Origin: Sinomicrobium pectinilyticum
GTDB taxonomy: Bacteria; Bacteroidota; Bacteroidia; Flavobacteriales; Flavobacteriaceae
Direction: 5' to 3'
Assembly (NCBI RefSeq): GCF_003725735.1
Contig: NZ_RJTM01000116.1
Coordinates: 19,969-83,968 of the forward strand
DNA: 64,000 nucleotides
The notes beneath the pieces are model-generated. The model made no database searches, was not told where the DNA came from, and saw only the letters and a program-made list of their open reading frames with translations. Below are positions 44,824-54,186 of this stretch, one piece after another. A program made the translations under genes and the position numbers. The first letter of the stretch is position 1, and the number at the start of each line of letters is the position of its first letter.

Positions 44824-46227
44824 CTAATGCCGGGGGAGTTTCATTTCGAACAGGGCCAGTTCGGTATTCCGGTAATGGTCTTGCAATTCTGTGGTTTCCG
44901 GTATTTTCCTGATACCTACCAAGCAGAAACCGGCTTTCTGATAATACGCTGTAAGGCCTTTGCTTTCCGACCAGGTATCGAGACGTATTGCGGTTACTTT
45001 CCGGCTCCTTGCTTCTTCCAGCATCCAGTCTTTTACCAGGCCAAACAAACCATTGCCGCGAAAACGGGAATGTACTGCCATACGGTGGAGGTAAACCGCT
45101 TTTTCTCCGGGCGAATCTTCCCATATCACCGGTTCGTTGTACACAATGGAAAAAACAGCAGCTAATCTGCGACCATACATTATCTTATAATGGCAGCCAT
45201 TGTTTATTTCTTCCCGGACATATTCCGCCGTAAAATCGGGCCAGTGGACTTTTCCCCTGCTCTTCTGCAGGGCGATACCTTCCCGGTACAGTTCCAGAAC
45301 CGCCGGAATATCCTTTATATTTGTTTTCAATATCCTGAATTTCCTTTTCCGCAAAGCGCGGTTCACCATGTAAACACTCCACAGGATCAACAGGGTGGCC
45401 AGCAGTATGTTTCCCGTTACCGTTTCTCCCAGAAAAGCCCAGCCCAGCAGAATGGCTACCAATGGGTTTACATAAGTATGAACGGTTACCTGTTCCAGCG
45501 GTAGGTGCTCCACAGCATATACATAGGCCATAAACCCGATGAGCGACCCGAAAACGATGAGATAGGCCATAGCCCATATCACTTCGGATGTGAGCGTTGG
45601 CTGTTGCGTCCGGCTCTCCGTAACCAGGCTGACAGCCAGAAGGAAGATCCCGCCGCTTAAAAGCTGTATGGCCGTATTAAAAAAGGGACCGGTTGCCGAC
45701 CTGTTATTTTTACTGATAATGCTTCCGGAAGCCCAGAAAAGCGTACAGCAAAAAGCAACTGCAAGCCCAGAGGCATAGGACCTGTCCGTCATCTGCGACA
45801 GACTGTCCCTGAAAATGAGCAGAACACCGGCAAGCCCGGTAAAGATACCCGCTATGACAGCTTTATTCGGGACCTCCCTTTTACCGGAGGCCAGGTTATA
45901 CACCACTACATATACGGGTACCAGGGCAAAAAGAATAGCTATCAGCCCGGTAGGAACATATTTTTCTACCCAGCCCAGAAGACCGTTGCCAAGCCCTATC
46001 ATTAACAGGCCGGGGATTAACTGCGGACGGATATTCTTCCAGGTGAACGAATCCTTTCCCACGCGGAAAACAAGTAAAAAGACGGCAAGCAAAATCCCCG
46101 CAACGGTATGGCGTATTCCCATAAAGGCAAACGGGGGGAAATGATCTACTCCTATCTTAATGGCAAAGTAAGTGGTGCCCCATAAAACACATATCAATGT
46201 AAGGGCAATGTAGGCTCTGGTTTTCAT
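44824..46227 (-). CDS. EamA/DMT transporter fused to a GNAT acetyltransferase domain
   Basis: The 467-residue protein has two EamA repeats of five helices (about residues 1-295) with WGTTYFAIKIGVDHFPPFAFMGIRH at the start and PLEQVTVHTYVNPLVAILLGWAFLGE in the second repeat. A basic linker RKRKFRI leads into a complete GNAT domain (about 305-467) with VHSRFRGNGL as the acetyl-CoA loop and YYQKAGFCLVG at the end. EamA proteins export amino acids or metabolites; a fused cytosolic acetyltransferase suggests modification coupled to export. The ATG at 46227 is preferred because an upstream ATG (46257) adds ten polar residues. It is divergent from a MocR regulator. Confidence 0.88.
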   Translation of the reverse strand: MKTRAYIALTLICVLWGTTYFAIKIGVDHFPPFAFMGIRHTVAGILLAVFLLVFRVGKDSFTWKNIRPQLIPGLLMIGLGNGLLGWVEKYVPTGLIAILFALVPVYVVVYNLASGKREVPNKAVIAGIFTGLAGVLLIFRDSLSQMTDRSYASGLAVAFCCTLFWASGSIISKNNRSATGPFFNTAIQLLSGGIFLLAVSLVTESRTQQPTLTSEVIWAMAYLIVFGSLIGFMAYVYAVEHLPLEQVTVHTYVNPLVAILLGWAFLGETVTGNILLATLLILWSVYMVNRALRKRKFRILKTNIKDIPAVLELYREGIALQKSRGKVHWPDFTAEYVREEINNGCHYKIMYGRRLAAVFSIVYNEPVIWEDSPGEKAVYLHRMAVHSRFRGNGLFGLVKDWMLEEARSRKVTAIRLDTWSESKGLTAYYQKAGFCLVGIRKIPETTELQDHYRNTELALFEMKLPRH

Positions 46228-46282
46228 AGCAGAAGTATTTGTATTTGATCTTCCCAAAATTATCTTCCTTTTTCATGAAAAA

Positions 46283-46319
46283 ACAGATTCAGATTTCTAA
46301 ATTTACCACATAACAGATT
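46283..46319. promoter_or_regulatory. CAGATT direct repeats in the MocR/EamA divergent promoter
   Basis: CAGATT occurs at 46284-46289, 46290-46295 and 46314-46319 in the 103-base gap, in the same orientation. MocR regulators commonly bind direct repeats in the divergent promoter they share with their target, so this is a plausible operator. Confidence 0.4.
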
Positions 46320-46330
46320 GGAGGTCGAAG

Positions 46331-47752
46331 ATGAAAAACAATTCTTTTATATACCAGGACATTGCCGGTCAACTGGAACAACTCATCCTTTCCGGGGCAT
46401 TGCGTATCGGTGACCGGCTTCCGTCCGTCCGCCGGCTAAGTACGGAAAAGAACGTAAGCATAAGCAGCATTTACAAGGCTTATATAGAACTGGAAAGCAA
46501 AGGATTGATCGAGGCCAAGCCAAAATCAGGCTATTATGTCAGGTTCAGCCCTCAGCAGGTACGAAAGATAACGCATATAAGGCAACAGGCCGCAAAGCGT
46601 CCCCAGCAGGTAAAATCCCTGCAGGAAGAAGTATACGCGCCATTGCATGACGATAATATCATAAAACTCTCGATCAACAAACCGGATACTGCCATATTAC
46701 CGGTAAGCAAGCTCAAAAACTCCATGTTACACGCCATACGGCAAAACCCGGGCAAGCTGGTCAATTATAACGACCTGCAGGGACATACCGGGCTGCGGAG
46801 ACAGATAGCAAGGGTCTCTTACTCGGCAGGACTATTATTGAACCCGGAAGATATCATTACCACCACGGGATGCCTGGAAGCTATTCACTATGCCCTCCTG
46901 GCCGTTACCGCACCGGGAGATGCCGTAGCAGTAGAAAGTCCTACCTATTTTGGTTTGCTGAAGGCTATAGAAACCTACGGCCGGATTCCCGTAGAAGTCT
47001 ATACGGACCCCATATCAGGGATAGATATTCCCAGCCTGGAAAAGTGTATCGATAACCACGATATAAAGGCCTGCATTGTTATCAGTAGTTTTTCCAATCC
47101 TACGGGAGCACATCTTACGGAAGACAAAAGAAGAGGACTCGTATCGCTGGTCACCCGGAAAAACATTGTGCTGATCGAGGATGATATTTACGGGGAACTT
47201 TTCTTCGGCCAGCAGCGCTTAAAGGCCTGTAAGGCTTACGACTTGTTTGAAAATGTTATTTTATGCTCTTCTTTCTCCAAATCGGTGGCCCCGGGGTACC
47301 GTATCGGGTGGCTGGTAGCGGGAAGATATAAAAGCGAAATTTTCGAATATAAAATGAATCATTCGGTAACGACGGTTTCGGTAACCGAAACAGCCATGGC
47401 CCATTTCCTGGAAAACGGCAGGTACGATCTGCACATGCGACAACTCCGGAAAACTCTCCATGTACAATGCCTGCAATATTTACAGGCTATACACGAGTTC
47501 TTCCCGGATACCGTAAAAATCTCCGCTCCGGAAGGGGGTTTTGTCATATGGGTTGCCATGCCCGATGGATGTGACAGTGTAAAACTGTACAGGAAGCTCA
47601 TCGGAAAAGGCATCAGTATCGCACCGGGACAGCTGTTCTCCCGGAAACTGGACCTTCAATCGTACTTCAGGATCAGTTTCGGCTCTCCCTTTACTCCGGA
47701 CATACAACGGGCCATCGGGGAAATCGGTGCTGAACTCCGCAACATGATGTAA
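46331..47752 (+). CDS. MocR-type GntR regulator with aminotransferase domain
   Basis: The 473-residue protein has an N-terminal GntR winged helix (IYQDIAGQLEQLILSGALRIGDRLPSVRRLS, residues 8-75) joined to a fold-type I aminotransferase domain with NPTGAHLTEDKR, LIEDDIYGELFF and the PLP Lys317 in SSFSKSVAPGYRIGW. MocR proteins sense PLP or amino-acid/PLP adducts and act on adjacent genes. Here the adjacent gene is the divergent transporter-acetyltransferase, which suggests an amino acid or amine as its substrate. Confidence 0.94.
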   Translation: MKNNSFIYQDIAGQLEQLILSGALRIGDRLPSVRRLSTEKNVSISSIYKAYIELESKGLIEAKPKSGYYVRFSPQQVRKITHIRQQAAKRPQQVKSLQEEVYAPLHDDNIIKLSINKPDTAILPVSKLKNSMLHAIRQNPGKLVNYNDLQGHTGLRRQIARVSYSAGLLLNPEDIITTTGCLEAIHYALLAVTAPGDAVAVESPTYFGLLKAIETYGRIPVEVYTDPISGIDIPSLEKCIDNHDIKACIVISSFSNPTGAHLTEDKRRGLVSLVTRKNIVLIEDDIYGELFFGQQRLKACKAYDLFENVILCSSFSKSVAPGYRIGWLVAGRYKSEIFEYKMNHSVTTVSVTETAMAHFLENGRYDLHMRQLRKTLHVQCLQYLQAIHEFFPDTVKISAPEGGFVIWVAMPDGCDSVKLYRKLIGKGISIAPGQLFSRKLDLQSYFRISFGSPFTPDIQRAIGEIGAELRNMM

Positions 47753-47899
47753 ACCATTAACTGATTTCACCAGATTCCTGCAAATAATCGAAAAAATGGT
47801 ACTATCCGTCCCAAATACAGCAAATACGTATACTTTCTATGCTACACATGTATTTAAAATTATTTATTTTCGCCGCTCATTGTTTAAATCAAAATTCAA

Positions 47900-48076
47900 A
47901 TGAAAGAGTTATTAGAAAAAATTCAGTCCGAGATTGAGACATTTAACACTGAAGCTCAGGCGCAAGTTGAAAAAGGAAACAAAGCTGCCGGAACAAGGGC
48001 CCGTAAAGCCGCCCTGGAGATCAGCAAGCTTATGAAAGATTTCCGTAAAGTATCTTTGGAAGAATCTAAAAAGTAA
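47900..48076 (+). CDS. Hc1-like small histone H1 homologue
   Basis: This 58-residue protein begins MKELLEKIQSEIETF and contains EKGNKAAGTRARKAALEISK followed by LMKDFRKVSLEESKK. It matches the short histone H1/Hc1-like proteins common in Bacteroidota, with an acidic helical start and a Lys/Arg-rich second half that would bind DNA. It is too short for many gene callers. The gene has its own strong terminator, so it is a single-gene unit. An AT-rich region with TATTTATTTTCG precedes it, but I cannot fix the promoter. Confidence 0.85.
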   Translation: MKELLEKIQSEIETFNTEAQAQVEKGNKAAGTRARKAALEISKLMKDFRKVSLEESKK

Positions 48077-48152
48077 ATCTTTTTGAAAAGGGACTCCGAA
48101 AAATCCAAAAATGAGTTCATGTAAGTCCTTACTTTCAACAGATCAAAAAATG

Positions 48153-48188
48153 ATTCCGGGCCTTGATAGAAGGTTCGGAATTTTTTTT
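48153..48188 (+). terminator. Intrinsic terminator of the histone-like gene
   Basis: ATTCCG GG CCTT and AAGG TT CGGAAT pair over 12 bp (two G-U pairs) around GATAG, followed by eight T. The stretch from here to 48438 holds no gene I can support. Confidence 0.92.
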
Positions 48189-48438
48189 CACACATCCCGA
48201 TATGACGCCGGATAGAAGACAGATTTTAATTTCATCGGTTTCCGGAACTGTGAATTGCTTTTACTGAACAGACTGATCAGGTTATGAAATTTCCTGTCTT
48301 TCCGGGAGAACCACAAGAAGTGCTAAAGCATATCTTTTTTGCACTTTTTCACTTCAGGGAGTTCCTTCAGAGCGCACGCTCATACCAAAAATCCTCAAAG
48401 CCCGGACAACTGTCGGGAGGCTTTTAATAAAAGTTGGT

Positions 48439-48467
48439 TATATTTGTACTACATTAGTACTTACTAA
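48439..48467 (+). promoter_or_regulatory. Promoter and palindromic operator of the FadR-type gene
   Basis: TATATTTG at 48439-48446 fits the TAnnTTTG -7 element. At 48454-48467 TTAGTA-CT-TACTAA is a perfect 6-bp palindrome that begins near the predicted start site and overlaps a second dyad GTACT-ACATT-AGTAC (48446-48460). Such position suits autorepression by the FadR/GntR product encoded next. Confidence 0.6.
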
Positions 48468-48486
48468 CAAGTTTAAGTTTCCACAA

Positions 48487-49197
48487 ATGATTGATAAAAA
48501 AAATGAACCCGGCGATACCAGTTTACAGCCATTAGAGAAAATCTCCATGACCGACAGGGTGGAAAGCCGACTGGGCGAATACTTTAAAAGCCAGGGGCTG
48601 GTTCCGGGAGACCCTATACCTAAAGAACTTGAAATTGCGGAAGCACTTGGAGTGAGTCGCAATGTGGTCCGGGAGGCCCTAAGCAGGTTCAAGATGCTGG
48701 GGATGATCGAAACGAAAAAGAGACGTGGCATGGTTATGACCCAGCCCGACATTTTAAATTCACTCGAACGTGTGCTGGACCCTTATCTTCTTGACAGCCA
48801 TGCCCGGAAAGAAATTTTTGAGCTGCGGCTGGTCCTGGAAATGGGACTGTCCCATCTTTTGTTTGCCCGGATAAGGAAAGAGCACATTGCAGAACTGGAA
48901 GAGATTGTACAAAGAGAGTTAAATGCAAAATCTGTCAAGGAACGCGTGCAGTGCGATATAGATTTTCATGCCACTTTATATAAAATAGCAGGTAATGATA
49001 TCCTTCGGCGTTTTCAGAAATTATTACTCCCCGTATTTGATTATGAACTTTCTTATGAGCTGAAACTCAAGGACAAGGTGAGCCAGGGAAAAGTGACGCA
49101 TCAGGGATTGCTCCGGATACTGCAAACAGGAACACCGCAGGAATTCGAATCTGCAATGTACGAACACCTGAAGCCCCATTTCGATACCATTTCGTAG
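48487..49197 (+). CDS. FadR-subfamily GntR regulator, likely NanR-like
   Basis: The 236-residue protein has a GntR winged helix (GDPIPKELEIAEALGVSRNVVREALSRFKMLGMIETKKRRG, about residues 40-82) and a helical FCD ligand domain with metal-ligand His in DIDFHATLYKIAGN and a later His in VTHQGLL. FCD-type GntR proteins respond to sugar acids and fatty acyl compounds, and NanR of E. coli (sialic acid) belongs here. It precedes a sialic acid utilisation locus on the same strand and has its own terminator, so I infer control of that locus by sialic acid or a derivative. Confidence 0.88.
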   Translation: MIDKKNEPGDTSLQPLEKISMTDRVESRLGEYFKSQGLVPGDPIPKELEIAEALGVSRNVVREALSRFKMLGMIETKKRRGMVMTQPDILNSLERVLDPYLLDSHARKEIFELRLVLEMGLSHLLFARIRKEHIAELEEIVQRELNAKSVKERVQCDIDFHATLYKIAGNDILRRFQKLLLPVFDYELSYELKLKDKVSQGKVTHQGLLRILQTGTPQEFESAMYEHLKPHFDTIS

Positions 49198-49242
49198 TCC
49201 CATTGTTGCACCAAACAATCTGACTTTAACAATAAGCACTGC

Positions 49243-49270
49243 AAACCGGATTTTCATCCGGTTTTGTCTT
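49243..49270 (+). terminator. Terminator after the FadR-type gene
   Basis: AAACCGGAT / ATCCGGTTT forms a perfect 9-bp stem around a TTTC-type loop, followed by TGTCTT. From here to 49468 the DNA is very AT-rich, with TATATTTTG near 49399 as a possible but off-consensus -7 element for the SusC gene. Confidence 0.82.
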
Positions 49271-49468
49271 AAAAGAAAGTAATTTCCTCTTATCACACAA
49301 AACATTATCCTACCTTCTACAACACCCTATTCTTTCGCAATAAGAATTCAGCAATAATTCACCACTTATATTAACTATTTTTTCGTGATTATATAGATAT
49401 ATTTTGTTTTACTCATTTTTTTTATTTTTATTTGTCCTACATAATTACATAACTACTTAATTTAAATT

Positions 49469-52400
49469 ATGAAACCACTACTACACATGAAAATCTGGAC
49501 GACCGTGGTGTTTGCCCTTTTCTCATTACCGGCGGCAGTTGCCCAAAACCAGCCGGTCTCCGTCAGCGGTAAAGTATCGGATGCGGAAACCGGTTCTCCC
49601 CTTCCCGGGGTTTCCGTTTTTGTCAAAGGCACAACTATTGGGATCTCCACTGATTTTGACGGTAATTTTTCTCTGGACGTCCCTTCGGAAGAGTCCGTAT
49701 TGGTCCTGCAAATCCTCGGATATGTCTCCCGGGAACTGGTGGTCGGCGATCAGCGCAACTTCACCGTAAGCCTGCAAACGGATGTTGATATCCTGGATGA
49801 AGTAGTCCTTATCGGGTATGGGAAACAATCCAGATCAACCGTAACCAATTCGCTATCCCAGGTAGACGAGAAAGAATTCCGGAAAGCACCAGGGGCAAAC
49901 CCTCTCATGCAGTTACAGGGCAAAGTAGCCGGATTGTCCCTCCAGATACAGGACGGGCAGCCCGGATCTAATCCGGAGATACTTATAAGAGGCGGGTCCT
50001 CAACTTCTCCGGAAAGTGACTCTCCCTTGTTTATCGTAGACGGTATTATCGGGGGCATGCGTAATATCAGTGACCTGAACCCGGACGATATCGAATCCGT
50101 ACAGGTACTTAAGGATGCCGCTTCGACCGCTATCTATGGTGCAAGAGCGGCAAACGGTATTATTATCATCCAAACAAAGTCCGGTAATGCAGGAAAAACG
50201 AAAATCAACCTGCGCCTTACCAGTGGTTTGGATGCCCAGCAGAAAAAACTTCCCCTGCTGAATGCCCGGGACTATATATATCTGTCCCGGAAGAATACGG
50301 ATTTGTTTAACACTACCAATCCGGAATTCTTCTTAACCGGGGGACGGTACGGTATGTCTACCGGTAATCCGAGAGATTCCAAGAACACCCTCGAATTCCT
50401 GGATGTATATCTTGAACAGTACGGGCAGGAATATGTGGCCGACCTTATTAACAATCAAGGTTGGAGTACCATGGAAGATCCGGTGACCGGGAAAAAACTG
50501 ATATTCCAGGACAATGATTACCAGGATGCCACATTTCAGACCGGATACAGAAAAGAAATAGATTTCGATATCAGCGGAGGAAACGAGGATATCACTTATT
50601 ATTTCGGGTTAGGATACCTGGACCAGGAAGGTATCGTACGGGGAACATCATATAAAAATTACAATTTTCTTTACAATGGTACCTTCCGGTTAAGCGATTC
50701 CTGGAGCCTGAACGCCAAGGCCAGTTTTCAAATGAGGGATGCCAATGCTCCGAACAATTACGAATGGGTGCTGGGCAGAAGCATACTGATGCCCCCTACA
50801 TACAGGCAATATTACGAAAACGGGCTGCCGGCACCCGGTGAAGGGATTTCTTCATTCCGCAACAGGCTGCATGAAATCTATTACAAAACAAAATACAATG
50901 ACGTCAATGTTTACAGGACGACTTTTCAGTTCGGAGGCGTCTGGCAAATCAGTCCCGGGCTGCAATTTGCCCCTACTGCATATTATTTCAGTACCGAGGG
51001 TATTGAGAACTATTTTGAAGCTTATAATGAAACCGTGACCAACAGGCCTGCTTCGGCCAGGCATAACCTCGACCGGCATTTACAATTTGATGCTTTACTT
51101 ACCTATGACAAGGAATTCAAAGGATCGCATTTTCTCAATACCGTGCTGGGAACCAGTTACAACCATGATTACAGTTACCGGATGAGCGGAAGCGGAAGGG
51201 AAGCCTTAACCGATCTGATCCCTACCCTGAACGCTACATCCAAAGAAACCCAAAGGGTCTCCACGACCAAGTCATATGATGCCATCCTCAGTTTTTTCGG
51301 AAGGGCCAATTATCATTACAACCATCGTTACATGCTATCTTTCAGCGCACGGTTCGACGGGTCATCCCGATTTGCGAAAAACAATAAATGGGGATTTTTT
51401 CCGGGAGTTTCCGCAGGATGGAATATCCATAATGAAAAATTCTTCAACCCTCTCAAACCTGTCGTATCCAATTTAAAGCTCCGGGGAAGCTGGGGGAAAA
51501 CCGGGAACAATAACCTGAGTATTTTCGATTCCAGGGGAAAGTATTCTACGGGTTATATGTATAATGGTAACGTAGGAATATTGAATACTACACTCATCAA
51601 TGACAACCTGATCTGGGAAGAAACCGCTTCTTTTGATATAGGACTGGATATCGGCCTGTTCGATAACCGGGTAAACATTGTAACGGACTATTATGACAAA
51701 CTCACCTCGGAAAGATTGTTTGACCAGCCGCTATGGGCATCTACCGGGTTCGGTTCAATTAAAAGCAACTTCGGGACCATCAGGAACAGGGGCTTTGAGG
51801 TGGAAGTAAATACTACCCCTGTTCAAAATGACAATTTTTCCTGGAACCTGAGCATGACCTTTGCTTATAACCGCGGGACTGTCGAAGAATTACCTGAAAA
51901 TAGCGAAGACCTGAACCGGATAGGCGGAAATTTTATCTATAACCCGTCCACCGGAGAGGAGGTTAAAGTCGGAGGCCTGGCCGAGGGAGAACGTTTCGGG
52001 GGCCGCTGGGCCTTTCACTACCAAGGCGTTTATCAGACCGACGAGGAAGCCAGTTCGGCTCCGAGGGACCTGAATGCTTCCGGCCGGACAAAAATGGCGG
52101 GAGATGCTATTTTCGAGGATCGGAATGATGATGGTATTCTGGACAACCGGGATATGGTATTCATGGGGTATATCCGGCCCGACAAAACAGGAGGTATTGT
52201 CAACCAGTTTAATTACAAAGGGTTCAATCTGCGCTTGGTTATGGACTGGGCTATCGGGCATGTCATAGATAATGGCTTTAAGGCCAGGGTTATGGGAAGT
52301 GCCCGAAACAACAACAACGCATACAAAGAAGCTCTTACGGAAAGCTGGCAGTACGAAGGACATGACGCCAAATACCCCAAATATTCCGTTCAAAGCGATT

Positions 52401-52711
52401 ATGACTATAACTTCAGAAACCACAACAGGTGGGACTACCAGATAGGGAACAGCAGCGGGGGAAGTAATACCAGTTTGTACTACAGCAAAGGTGACTTTCT
52501 GGCTTTCCGGGAAATTTCATTGAGCTACCAGTTTCCAAAGGACATCATGAATAAGCTCAGTTTATCGGGACTGGAACTCTTTATAGGTCTCTATAACCTC
52601 GGCTACCTTACCAGCTATGACGGATTAATGCCCGAAATATACTCCGGAAGGGATTACGGAACATATCCCAGACCCCGGCAGGTGAATGTAGGCGCTAAAA
52701 TTTCTTTCTAA
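49469..52711 (+). CDS. SusC/RagA TonB-dependent transporter of the sialic acid locus
   Basis: The 1080-residue protein has a signal peptide ending near AAVAQ, a carboxypeptidase-D-like domain (VSGKVSDAETGSPLPGVSVFVKG), the plug with LDEVVLIGYGKQSRSTVTNSL and AASTAIYGARAANGIIIIQTKSG, and a TonB-dependent beta barrel ending in VNVGAKISF. There is no STN domain, which fits control by the FadR-type regulator rather than by an ECF sigma/FecR pair. Its cargo is inferred to be sialic acid or sialylated oligosaccharide from the linked sialidases and NanA. Confidence 0.95.
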   Translation: MKPLLHMKIWTTVVFALFSLPAAVAQNQPVSVSGKVSDAETGSPLPGVSVFVKGTTIGISTDFDGNFSLDVPSEESVLVLQILGYVSRELVVGDQRNFTVSLQTDVDILDEVVLIGYGKQSRSTVTNSLSQVDEKEFRKAPGANPLMQLQGKVAGLSLQIQDGQPGSNPEILIRGGSSTSPESDSPLFIVDGIIGGMRNISDLNPDDIESVQVLKDAASTAIYGARAANGIIIIQTKSGNAGKTKINLRLTSGLDAQQKKLPLLNARDYIYLSRKNTDLFNTTNPEFFLTGGRYGMSTGNPRDSKNTLEFLDVYLEQYGQEYVADLINNQGWSTMEDPVTGKKLIFQDNDYQDATFQTGYRKEIDFDISGGNEDITYYFGLGYLDQEGIVRGTSYKNYNFLYNGTFRLSDSWSLNAKASFQMRDANAPNNYEWVLGRSILMPPTYRQYYENGLPAPGEGISSFRNRLHEIYYKTKYNDVNVYRTTFQFGGVWQISPGLQFAPTAYYFSTEGIENYFEAYNETVTNRPASARHNLDRHLQFDALLTYDKEFKGSHFLNTVLGTSYNHDYSYRMSGSGREALTDLIPTLNATSKETQRVSTTKSYDAILSFFGRANYHYNHRYMLSFSARFDGSSRFAKNNKWGFFPGVSAGWNIHNEKFFNPLKPVVSNLKLRGSWGKTGNNNLSIFDSRGKYSTGYMYNGNVGILNTTLINDNLIWEETASFDIGLDIGLFDNRVNIVTDYYDKLTSERLFDQPLWASTGFGSIKSNFGTIRNRGFEVEVNTTPVQNDNFSWNLSMTFAYNRGTVEELPENSEDLNRIGGNFIYNPSTGEEVKVGGLAEGERFGGRWAFHYQGVYQTDEEASSAPRDLNASGRTKMAGDAIFEDRNDDGILDNRDMVFMGYIRPDKTGGIVNQFNYKGFNLRLVMDWAIGHVIDNGFKARVMGSARNNNNAYKEALTESWQYEGHDAKYPKYSVQSDYDYNFRNHNRWDYQIGNSSGGSNTSLYYSKGDFLAFREISLSYQFPKDIMNKLSLSGLELFIGLYNLGYLTSYDGLMPEIYSGRDYGTYPRPRQVNVGAKISF

Positions 52712-52730
52712 CCTTAAAAGCTTTCTATTC

Positions 52731-54167
52731 ATGAAAAAAATAAAATATATATTATTGGCTATGTCTGCTTTGACCCTCGGAAGTTGCCAGTTGACCGAGG
52801 TTGACACCATATCCGATATTACCAACGATCAATACTGGAACTCACAAGGAGATGTAGAAAGTTATCTCTTCGGTATCTACAACAAGTTTCGCAGCGTACA
52901 GAATACTACCTATTACTCAGAAGACCGGGGCGACACTTTTATACCCGGGCTGGAGGCAGGTTTATCTACCGCATGGAACCAGAACCTCACTCCCCAGAAT
53001 GCCCCCAACTGGCTGGATTTTTACAATCTCATCCATCATTGCAACCTACTTCTCAAGTATTCGGCTGATATAGAATTTCAAAAGCAGGATGATAAAAACC
53101 AGATTTTGGCAGAAACGCATTTTATCAGGGCTTTTACTTATTTCACCCTGCTAAAATCCTGGGGAGATGTCCCCCTAGAACTCGAACCTACCGAGAGTGA
53201 CTCCAAACCGCAACTTCCCAGAGCATCTAAAAATGAGGTAATGGCGCAGATACTTCTGGATATCGACCTGGCCCTGGAACGCTTTCCCGGTAATGGACTT
53301 ATCAGCAAAACCAGGGCCTCCAAAGCCGCTACGCATGCACTGAGGGCAGATGCACTGCTCTGGAAAGCTAAAGTGCTGGGCGGGAACAATACCGACCTGG
53401 AAGAGGCCATATCCAGTGCCGATGCCGCAAGTGCCGGCCTGAGCCTGGAACCCGACTTTTCTAAAATTTACGATACGGAAAACCGGAATGGTAAAGAAGT
53501 CATCTTCACACTGCATTTCGAATTTGATGAAAAAGATGATCATTACAGCGATAACCTTAAACCCAGGGATATTTTTGTCCGCGATGCCGTAAATTTCGAT
53601 GATATCCCCTATGCAAGAAGCGGGGCGAGGAGCGGTTATGCTCCCTCTCCGAAAATTGAATCCGCCTTTGCTGAAAATCCAGATGATATACGTGCCGATG
53701 CTTCTATAATCAAGGCCATAGCGGCAGACAACTCTGTAATAGGGGTCTTCGACAACAAGATGAGGGGAACCATCGTTGCCGAAAACCGCCAGTACGATTC
53801 CGATATTATCGTATACAGACTAGCGGAGATGATTTTGTTCAGGGCCGAAGCATTGGCCGCACTGAACAGAACGGGCGAAGCAATTGACGAACTGAACAAA
53901 ATACGCAACCGGGCACAGATCGGAAACTATAACGGGAGTACGGGTAAAAATGCCGTAGAGCACGAAATTCTCAAAGAACGGTTCAGGGAACTCTATCTCG
54001 AACTTAAAAGATGGCCCGATCTTCTTCGGTTTCACCACGCCGGAACCATTGATGTTTATAATGAAGTGCCCAACTTGTCGGGAACCAGTGTCCCGCTCTA
54101 CTTCCCGATACCGGTCGTTCAGATCGACCGCAATCCCAATTTAAAACAAACCGAAGGTTATGAATAA
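52731..54167 (+). CDS. SusD/RagB surface lipoprotein of the sialic acid locus
   Basis: The 478-residue lipoprotein has a canonical lipobox LGSC (Cys19), SusD helical repeats (ILAETHFIRAFTYFTLLKSWGDVPLELE), YRLAEMILFRAEALAALNR and the C-terminal ILKERFRELYLELKRWPDLLRFH motif. It starts 19 bases after its SusC partner. As in B. fragilis and Tannerella NanU-type proteins, it likely binds free or bound sialic acid at the cell surface. Confidence 0.94.
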   Translation: MKKIKYILLAMSALTLGSCQLTEVDTISDITNDQYWNSQGDVESYLFGIYNKFRSVQNTTYYSEDRGDTFIPGLEAGLSTAWNQNLTPQNAPNWLDFYNLIHHCNLLLKYSADIEFQKQDDKNQILAETHFIRAFTYFTLLKSWGDVPLELEPTESDSKPQLPRASKNEVMAQILLDIDLALERFPGNGLISKTRASKAATHALRADALLWKAKVLGGNNTDLEEAISSADAASAGLSLEPDFSKIYDTENRNGKEVIFTLHFEFDEKDDHYSDNLKPRDIFVRDAVNFDDIPYARSGARSGYAPSPKIESAFAENPDDIRADASIIKAIAADNSVIGVFDNKMRGTIVAENRQYDSDIIVYRLAEMILFRAEALAALNRTGEAIDELNKIRNRAQIGNYNGSTGKNAVEHEILKERFRELYLELKRWPDLLRFHHAGTIDVYNEVPNLSGTSVPLYFPIPVVQIDRNPNLKQTEGYE

Positions 54168-54186
54168 GCCAAAAACACCGAAAACA

